Shown here: piece after piece, positions 55,381-64,000 of the stretch | How positions within the stretch are numbered: position 1 is the first letter of the stretch | How the letters are laid out: each line of letters opens with the position of its first letter | Assembly: GCA_030247885.1 (NCBI GenBank) | Contig: JAPDRO010000002.1 | Coordinates: forward strand, 124,001-188,000 | Source: Taxawa tesnikishii (nom. ined.) | Lineage: Eukaryota > Ascomycota > Dothideomycetes > Dothideales | Direction of reading: 5' to 3' | DNA: 64,000 bases | Program-made: the position numbers and the translations under genes | Notes under the pieces: generated by a model | What the model was told of the DNA's origin: nothing | The model's input: only the letters and a program-made list of their open reading frames with translations | Database searches by the model: none

Positions 55381-58300
55381 TCTTTACTATTATAAGCTTA
55401 CTAGGCATTATAGAGCCTACCTTACTTTTATAAATACCGAAGTCTACTAACTTATTACCTTTTCTTTCGCGCTAATTCGATTTTACTATATTATTTTAAT
55501 TTATATAAATAACTATAATAAGCTTAATAGACGAATTTTTTAGTAAGAAGAAGCTTATTCTTATTCTTATAAGAGGAAATTCGGAGAGATAGTTTATACT
55601 TATAAGAGAGTAGTTAATAGGAGAAAATATCTAGTTTATTATTAGGAATAAATTAAAAGAAAAGGAAAGTATATAAATAATAACCTTATCTTTAACTTTA
55701 GGGAAAAGTCTATAATAGTTATATAGCCTCCTACCTTCCCGTTTTATATTTAAGCTAATATAAAAGCTAAATACTAAATTACTATCTATATTAGTAAGGA
55801 TAACTAAGACCGAATTAAGGACTTAAATATAGCTATAACTAAATAAAAGGAACTAAGGAATAAATACTTAGATAAGCTTTAAATAATAATAAGGTAATAC
55901 CTATAGGATTTTATTAACTATAAAATAAGCCTAGAGATAACTATAAATAAAGTATAAACTTAACTAGTTAAGTTAAGTAAGAAGGTAGCTACTACTTAAC
56001 TAAATATAATAGCTATTAAGAAGCTAAGTAAGAGACTTTAGTAGCTACTCTAAGCTTTACTAAATAAATATACTATCGTAAGGGATACTATTAATACTTA
56101 AATAAATCTACTAATTAAGAAGTTAATCCTTAAGCTTTAAGAAAAAGAAGCTTCTCTTAAGGCTAAGGCTAGCTAATCTACTCTTCTTATTAAAAGGTAT
56201 TAACGATAAAAGACGTCTAATAAAGGAAATCTTAGTTACTAAATTAAGCTAAGTATTATCTTTATAATAGTAACTACTAACTAAAAACTACCCCTTTCTT
56301 AAAGATATAAGAACTATAGTAAAGAATAAAAGGAAATAGAAGAAGTCTTAAGCTAAGTTAAAGAGGAGTAATAACGACATAATAGACTTAATTAATAAGC
56401 TTTATAAAGAAGTTATAAACTTAAAGTAAGAAAGAATAAACTTAAAGTAAGAAAAGAAAAAGTATAAAGCCTTTAAAGCTAAGGAAACTTTAACTTTAAG
56501 TAAATCTTAGACTATAAAGTTAAACTTATTAAGCTAAGATTAAGAGTCTATAGACCTTATTAAGGAAGTTACTTATCTCTTTAAGGAAGTAAAAAGTAAA
56601 GTTCCTTACTAAAGCTAAGCCTCTAATACTAATATAAGTTTATATATAACTAACTAGCTCTAGTTATTTAAAGGACTACTCCGAGATATCCTAAGATAAA
56701 AGATTATAATAAGAAGAGGAATTCTATTCTTAAACTACTAGGGTATAGTAGAAATAATAAATAAGGATAAGAACTCGATCCTTTTATTAAAGATACTTTA
56801 TATTCTTAATCTTAAAACTAACTTATTATCTAGAAAGAAGATATGCGAGAATAGACTTTATAAGACCTTCGACGAAGACAGTATATACCTAAAAGATAAA
56901 TAAGGAAATGTCGTAGTAAAGGTAAGGTATAAAGGTAGTATTTATATTATAAATAAGATTACCTCGCCGAATAATTAATATACGTTTCGAGCTATATTAG
57001 GTACTTATTAAGGTTTTATTCTATTAAATTTACGAGATAAAATTACTTACTAATAGGTAGAATTTATATAGCTTTAAGAGCCGAGTAATTAGCTAGCTAA
57101 TATACTCGAGGATTTACCGATAAAAGCTAAGGTAAATATTATATAACTCTCGGAGTTATATAAAGATTTAATAAATAGTTCCGAAAAGGTACTAGTAAAA
57201 GACATAGCCTAAAAGTAGAGATACTAACTATAGTATAAAAGGCTTACTTATCTTAAAGCTAAAAAGATTAGTAACTTATATAAAGTTATAATACTTACTA
57301 AACTAATCTAGATTAATAAAAGCTATTAATATAAAATCTATGCGCTTACTAAGATTAGGAATAAGAAGGAACTTCTCTTAATAAGAAAGCTAGAGGTACT
57401 TAACCTAGTTTATATAAATGTTTATAAACTATTCGAACTATTATAATAAGGGTATATTATATTCCTTTTTATTATAAATAACTACTTAAGGAAAGCTTAA
57501 ATCTATAAACTAAGGACTAGGGATAAAGCTCCTACTTACCTTTAGTAATAAAAAAGAAGGTAAAACTCTAAGGTAAAGCTAAGCTTAAGGCTATTAAAAG
57601 TAATAATACTTCTAAGCTAAAGGAAGTCTTTTAAGAGTAAGAGAAATAAGAGGGAGTTTAACTATAGTTTACTATTACTTAGATATCTTTATAAAATAAA
57701 GTTATTAAAAGAAGTAACTAGACTATAGAGTTTAATATAAGGGTAATACTTAAGGACATAGGGCTATTAAACGAGTTTTAGTTCGAAGTAATATAAACTA
57801 ATATTTACCTTAGAAACCTTATATCTAACGGACTAGTTATTAATAGTAAATAGCTTAGTCTTAAGGAAGTTTTTACTAAAATTACCCTATTAATCGACTA
57901 TATTAGAGTCTAAGGTTATAAAGTTATTACTTATATAAATCTAAAATTCCTACCTTTATTCTTAAGATAAAATAAGCTAATAAATAGAAGTAAAGTTAGA
58001 GTCTTTATAAGCTATATTAAAGGTACTACTAAGTAATAAAAGCTCTAAGTACTAGATATAAGAAAGATAATTATAAGTAGAGTAGTTAAGTTCTTTAAGG
58101 ATAAAAAGGGAGGGAATATTAAGCTTAATATACCCGTTAGATTTACTCTAAATATAGTACCCTAGAGGAAGTTAATTAGTAGACTAAGGAGGTAGCTAAT
58201 AGAGCCTATACTAAGTATTTATAAGAATATACTATAGTAAGAGGAGCTTCCTAAGACTATAGATTAAGAGGAGTCTTATATAACCTAGTAGGAGGAGTCT

Positions 58301-58951
58301 CTACTAAAAGAACTATAATAAGAGGAGCGAGAAATAGTTATTTTAACTTAGCTAAAAACCGTATTTTCCTACGTTAAGATTCCTACCCTAGTTTTACTAA
58401 AGAAGGTCTTCTCTTACGTCGAAATCCTAATACTTAAGAAAATAAGAGGGAATCTTAATAAAGACGAGTTAAAAATTAACTATAAGTTAACTAAGATCTT
58501 TAAGGCTCTTATAGCTTTACTTATAGAAAAAGGATAAAGTTAAGTTATCGCTCTTTTTAGAGTTAATTAAGTAGAGAAAAAGTTTACTTTTATAGTAAAA
58601 GGTAAGATAAATATCCTAATTCCGTAAACTTATCTAAAAGCTATTTATAACTCTATTTAAGGAGAACTCTAAAAGGAAGCTATTAAGAAGGAGCTAGATA
58701 CTTTATAGGTAAACGTAACGTTTAAAATAGCTACCTTACTAAAGGGGTATAATATTATATTAAGTAAATAAGTTTTCGATACTAAGTTTAACTTAAATAG
58801 ATTTCTAAATAAGTTAAAGGCTAAGCTAATAGTAAGAGGATTCTCTTAAAAGTATAGTATTAATTTTAAATATACTTTTACTCTTATCTTAAGGTATAAT
58901 ACCTTAAGAGTCTTCCTAGCTATTATTATAATTAAGGATCTAAAGTACTAT

Positions 58952-59159
58952 TGTGGTGGGGTAGCCGCTGGATAGTCATGGGTTGTTAGTCACGTAGAAG
59001 CTACCTTTGATTCCTACTTATTTAGTCCGCACACAAGATAGTCACTCATTCAATCAACAACTGTTCTTTCTACGTCTTGTTCTTGTCTTATGTCTTACTA
59101 ACTGCTGTCTCCATTACTACTTGCGTAGCTGCCTTCTGCAGTCTTGACCTAACCCAACA
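58952..59159 (+). repeat. Left LTR of the Gypsy-type element
   Basis: 208 bp beginning TGTGGTGGGGTAGCC and ending CTAACCCAACA. The left edge coincides with an abrupt change in base composition. The right LTR and target duplication are outside the window, so the exact ends are inferred from the TG...CA rule and the following leader. Confidence 0.65.
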
Positions 59160-62100
59160 TAGGGTTCTCCCTACCATATTTTTGGTGACCGTGCCAGGGG
59201 AGAAACAAAGCCCTTGAGGAAACAGTCAACAGAAGGAGTGCGTAGAGTAGTAGGAGAACAGCAGAGGTTCTAGTCGATACTGGGAGGACGATTGACCCCT
59301 TTAGCTACTCGCGTATCTACGACGATACGGAGGACCTCGGAGGCTGGAGATGGCTCCTATATCGGCGACACAGTGTGCAAGGAACCCTTGCAAGGCATCG
59401 CATAGCCGGCGTCTTAAGGCTTCCTATTCTGGAATCGGAGCGTGTCTAGACCAGAGGGGTCGAAGGCGTGCTTACAAGGGCAAGCAGTATCGAAGGCCTA
59501 GCTGGATCTGGAAACACGAGGACTACATGGATGCTAGGGCATACCCATATCAGGGACGAACCTTACCGGAGATTAAAAATAAAGTGTAGGGTACCGAGCT
59601 ACTACAAAAGATGGAGACGATAGTACTACTCTGGATGGAGATCTACATTCATCTGCTAAAGATAGTATTGGAAATCTTACTGCAACGGAAACCACACCAT
59701 TGTTACTACGCTACAACATCTGCGGAACTCACCATGTCCGAGAACGTTACTTAGAGCATTGCTTTCGGAGAAGGAGAAGCGTTCAGTGCCTTCCGTGCTA
59801 CTGATAGAGGACACCAGTCCGACGAGGATTCCATGCCATCCAACACCTATAACGATGTTCCTGGACTCACTCCAGACGGTAATCCTGAGCCTCCACTAGT
59901 TATAGAGACGTCCTCGTCCAATGGTCAGGCTATCCGCACTCCTAGTGACAGCCAAGGCAGAACTACGACCACTTCTACCACGGTTCAACCTGCTACTCCT
60001 GTTCAGGCATCCATTGGTATAAGTGGAGGGCAAGGCTTGTCCATTAGAGATCTCCGTCGCCTTGTCGCTGGTAGCAACTTGCCAAGGCCGGATGCTGCTA
60101 GATCTCCAAGGTTCACTGGTAGCAATGTCACTCGGTTCGTTGAAGACTAGGAAGAGTGGTGTGTTGACAACTTCACCACTCCAGAGAAGTCTATCAGATC
60201 TCTTCCTCGGTATGCAGATGAAGGACCTGCTAAATTCATCCGGTCTCTAGATTCCTATGCGGATAGGGAATGGACTAGTTTGAAGAGAGAGATCCTCCGA
60301 GAGTACCGAAAGGATGATATCGACCATCCGAGGAATGCCAAGTCTGCACTGGCTGCTCTCTATGAGAAGGCCAAGGATCAGAAAGGCAAAACTCTGGAGG
60401 ACTAGAAAGGATACTGTCAGCGCTTCCAGGTTCTGCAGAAGAGAGTACCAGATAAGTACATGAATGCAGTCGAACGAGCGTCTTTGCTGTTGCGCGGACT
60501 GGTACCCTCTGTGTCGGAGAAGGTGTATCAGAAGGCACAGTTAGATGGCAAGGATCCGGCCACTTTCAGAGACTTTGCAAAGATCATGAAGGTGGCTAAG
60601 AAGTTCTTAGATAAGAAGATCGGTTATCAAGGAATTGCAGGCCCTATAACTAATGATAGTCGTTTCGAGGAGATAGTAGAATCATACCGTGCTCCGAAAA
60701 AGAGCATGGCTATGAGCTTCAAGACTGATCAGGTGCGTGGAGGGCACACTGATAAGGCTATGGAGAAACTGGCCGAGCAAGTAAGCAAGATATCCATTTG
60801 CGTAGGCCAGCTGGTCAATCACTCTGTACCGGTACATGTACAGAAAGGTTCGGAGAACGTTGCGAGAGCAACACCTATGACTGCTGGAGGACAGTATCAG
60901 AGGGCCTCCGGATCCCCAGCCACAGAGGCGAATGCTATCCCTGTGCGCCCTCAAGGACCCATGAATTGCTAGTTCTACTACAAACCAGGTCATGGTACGA
61001 ACAGCTGCACATATCTTGAAGAGTGTGAGCGTAAAGGCTAGGCGCACCGTGATGGCAACGGTATCTTCTTAGGTAGCAGAGACAAGCCCCTAAAACGTCT
61101 CCACGGCCAAGAGGAGAGAGGAGAACCTTCTCGGTACGAGCAGGTACTGGAATACTTCGGACCGAAGAAGGTAGTTATCCGGACAGCGAGAATGGAAGAA
61201 GAAGAGGAGGATGTACATCCGGGCCGCCTTATACGAGCAAGGTTCCTTACGGTAGACCCTCTAGAGGAATCAGAAGTGTTGCCTGAAGGACTGGCTAGTG
61301 ATGGGGAGGAAGACTCTAAAGACGAGGTCGCTGTTCGGTATCATGCAGTCGAAACCTCTCGGAGAACCGTTGGTGTTGCTGCAGCACGCACTGATAAGGT
61401 GCCAGGAAGTAGGCAGAGCAATGCCAATTCTACGGACCACCGGATTAGTAAGCTAAAAGAGAAGGAGAGGGCCACTAGCAGGCTTCCAGTCTCAAAATCT
61501 GCAAGAACTGGACAGTACGTTGGATATTCTGCAGAACCAGAACCTTCGAATGCAACTTTGCCAGGTAATACAAGGCGGAGCCAGACAGTGGAAGGCCCAG
61601 AACTGAGCATGGAAGATCCCCTACCATGCGGAAAGTTCATGGCAGGACACAGCCGAAGACGCTAAGATAGGACAAGATGGCCCAGAGGGAAGTCGATCCC
61701 AAAGAAGTCTTCGAAATGACCAAGAGTGCAAGGGTATCCCTATCATTACATGAACTCATTGGTGTTGCACCAGCAGTGGCCAAGCACTTCTTCGCCAGAT
61801 ATCAGAATCCGGAATACGCCGGGGAGGATCCAGCTACTAGAGACACCGGCGCAGAACCGACAGTACATCACGTGTCTGTTGAGGACGATAGCTAGCAGCA
61901 GATAGGAGTGTTCTCCATCAAAGGACAACAGTACCAATTCGCCATCTCCCTATACAACAAGAGGGATCGGGAAGGAATCAATGTCCGGCTGTTGCAAGCA
62001 GAACCGCTGGTTATGGACGAGGAGGAGGAACCCCTTGAAGACGATGGATTTGCTACCATAAATAAGGATCTCATCTGTGCCGGAAGTCCATTCATAGGGG

Positions 62101-64000
62101 TGTCGCTAAATGACCACCCAAGCAGATATCAGGCCCTGATCGATTCCGGGTCTAAATGCAACTTGATGAGTGCCTCCACAGCAAGGCAAGCCGGCATTCC
62201 CGTCAGCAATGGGCCGAGTCTGGTATTGCGCGGCGCAACTGGGGAAAGCACCTTCAAGGGTGTAGCTCAAGGAGTTGTTGTCCGTCTCGGTAGTGTCAGG
62301 ATTCCCACCTCTTTCCTTGTTGTGGACCAACCCCTCAACAACATCATCCTAGGACGGCCATAGGAACGCATGTCTAGGCTGAAAGCGATCAACTATGACG
62401 ATGGTACCTGGGAGGGTACTATATATGACAGGTCCGGCAATGTCTCCACCTCTTTCGTTGGTGTTCGTCCTCACACGGATCGGAATCGTACTGCGGAGGA
62501 AATACTGTACCGCTCTGCAGTACCAGTCACAGTGAGGCAGGGAAAAGAGTAGGTGGCCCCATGACCGGCAGGGCTTCCACCTTATCGAATAGACCGGTAA
62601 GAGACGAGAGATCTGAGTATAAAGCTGCGTGCATGAGTGTGCGCGTGGTGTCGAGCGCTGGCGATAGCGAGGCCGCTAGTGAGATTATCAGTGGATCTTT
62701 ACATGGCTCCGGGAGCCATGTAAACATGATTGGCTGGCAGCCGCCGCCGAGAACGCGGGGTCATCCAGGGTCCAGAGGCTTGGCGCCAAATCCAGGGTCC
62801 AGAAATCTCACACTAGATGCAGTGTCTAGCAGGACTGGCAGAAGAACAACACGGCTGCAACAATCGGACAGCGATGACTTAGATACACGGATCCAGTCTG
62901 CGCGGTTGCACAATGATGCGCAAGACCAAAAGCACCAAAAAGGCGCGCTCACAGCCTTCCTCCCACACACATCCAGAGATCTGCAGACAGCTGAGATCCG
63001 AATGGCTAGAAGATTCGATCCATCCTACACAATTAGTCCGATTCAAGAGCGAGGACGCTCCTATATAAAGAGCCAGGGAGGAGACAATGTGGTACATGCG
63101 AGGACACTGTACAAGCGGAAGGCAAACAAGGTCAATCCGGTCAATTCGTCCTTATCTAATGGCTCAACTCCAGGAGGACTTATTGACTGGAGGGAAAGAG
63201 CATTAGCAAGAGAGAAACTGCTTCCACAGTCAGCAGGGCAGTACGGACAATGGCTCATTCCGAAATTCTCTAAGATCCAGCGTAGTACTCGTCTCAATAA
63301 GGAACGCATTACAAAACTGCAGACTGGAGAGCAGCTATAGCCAAAGGAGAAGGATTTGCTACTAGAGATGCTATACAACAGGGAAGCAGCACTAGCATGG
63401 GACTTCTCAGAAATCGGAAAGGTTAAACCAGATGTAGCACCGCCTCAGGAGATTAGGACAATACCCCATAAGGCATGGCAAGCTCCAGGGTTCCCTGTAC
63501 CCAAGGCAATGATCCCCAAGATCGTGGAGATGCTGCAGGAACGACTGAAGGCAGGATTGCTAGAATACTATCACGGCCCATACCGGAATCCATAGTTTCT
63601 CGTCGCCAAGAAGGAGCAGAACAAGTTCCGCATCGTCAATGCAGCCATGAACATCAACCGTGTCACTATCCGTGATGGAAATCTGCCCCTAAATCCAGAT
63701 GAATTTAGCGAGCAATTTGCAGGACTCGCAATAACGTCCCTCATCGACCTCTTCTCTAGATACGATCAGATGGAACTTGCTACGGAATGCAGAGACATGA
63801 CAGGATTCATGACTCCTCTGGGACTGCTAAGACAAACGACGCTACCCTAAGGAGCCACCAACTTAGTGGCGCAGTTCGTGAGAATCATCACCAAAATCCT
63901 GGAAGCGCACATTCCGCACGTAGCATTGCCATTTCTGGATGACATTAGTGTCAAAGGCCCGGTTGACAAAGAAGGAGACGCAGAAGCAGTACCTAGTATC
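58952..64000 (+). mobile_element. Ty3/Gypsy-type LTR retrotransposon, runs off window
   Basis: Starts with a 208-bp LTR (58952-59159; TG...CA ends) inserted in the Copia fossil. A leader with a TTTGGTGACCGTGCC-like stretch follows. Parts on the plus strand: gag-like region about 59.35-61.65 kb with a zinc-knuckle region near 60.97-61.03 kb, aspartic protease with LIDSGSKCNL near 62.14 kb, reverse transcriptase from about 63.4 kb to the window end with the FLDD active-site block near 63.94 kb. RNase H, integrase and the right LTR lie outside. It is broken, with roughly a dozen in-frame interruptions in the visible part, but keeps normal base composition, so it is much younger than the Copia fossil or escaped RIP. 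Confidence 0.82.

Larger units (their letters stand above)
54290..58951 (+). mobile_element. RIP-saturated Copia-type LTR element fossil
   Basis: AT-rich block with sharp edges in which CA and TG dinucleotides have almost vanished and TA is hugely enriched, the mark of RIP. Similarity to Ty1/Copia elements is still visible on the plus strand: a region like GAG-pre-integrase and integrase around 57.2-57.5 kb and the beginning of a Copia reverse transcriptase around 58.65-58.95 kb. The order (integrase before reverse transcriptase) supports Copia. The left part (54.3-55.4 kb) may be LTR or leader and carries short repeats. The element is very badly broken, with breaks too many to count, and old in mutational terms. 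Its right part is displaced by a Gypsy-type insertion at 58952. Confidence 0.75.

Noticed and set aside
1-64000. CRISPR arrays, bacterial operons, riboswitches
   Set aside because: None seen, and none expected in a fungal nuclear genome.

Overview
This is nuclear DNA of a filamentous ascomycete (Pezizomycotina; a Dothideomycete is plausible but the sequence does not prove it). The evidence is dense genes with 45-60 nt GT-AG introns and CTAAC-type branch sites, fungal-only families (HET domain, bZIP with a DUF3425-like tail, DUF3824), and a block whose base changes look like repeat-induced point mutation (RIP).

Layout. 1-12 kb: a TenA/THI-4-like protein, a HET-domain protein, a possible small secreted protein, an extraordinary proline tRNA gene, an MFS sugar transporter, and an RKM5-type ribosomal-protein methyltransferase. 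12-28 kb: long-chain acyl-CoA synthetase, a short-chain dehydrogenase, an AAAP-type amino-acid transporter, an unknown protein, a bZIP factor, a secreted cysteine-containing protein and the NatA subunit NAA15. 28-34 kb: one very long gene for a roughly 2,050-residue protein built from repeated Trp-Gly / poly-Lys modules. 35-53 kb: kynurenine formamidase, DUF3824 protein, a cytochrome P450, a GH3 beta-glucosidase, a single-pass membrane protein and argininosuccinate synthase. 53-54.3 kb: an ankyrin-repeat gene that abuts the repeats. 54.3-64 kb: a RIP-saturated AT-rich Copia-type fossil into which a much less mutated Ty3/Gypsy-type element has inserted; the latter runs off the window.

The most striking item is the tRNA-Pro(AGG) gene at 6368-6579 on the minus strand. 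Its four exon pieces give a perfect 72-nt cloverleaf, but besides the usual intron after nucleotide 37 it is cut by two further inserts (57 and 55 nt) that each look exactly like fungal spliceosomal introns (GTAAGC donor, CTAAT/CTAAC branch site, AG acceptor).

A second window-wide pattern is that 11 of the protein genes need frame changes, all in the same direction (one base missing), mostly at short homopolymer runs. That is best explained by systematic base loss in the assembly, so those host genes are probably intact in the organism.

Most genes are unrelated housekeeping or accessory functions; no biosynthetic cluster, CRISPR array or operon is visible. The accessory character rises at the right end, where the gene-rich DNA changes abruptly into the transposon block.
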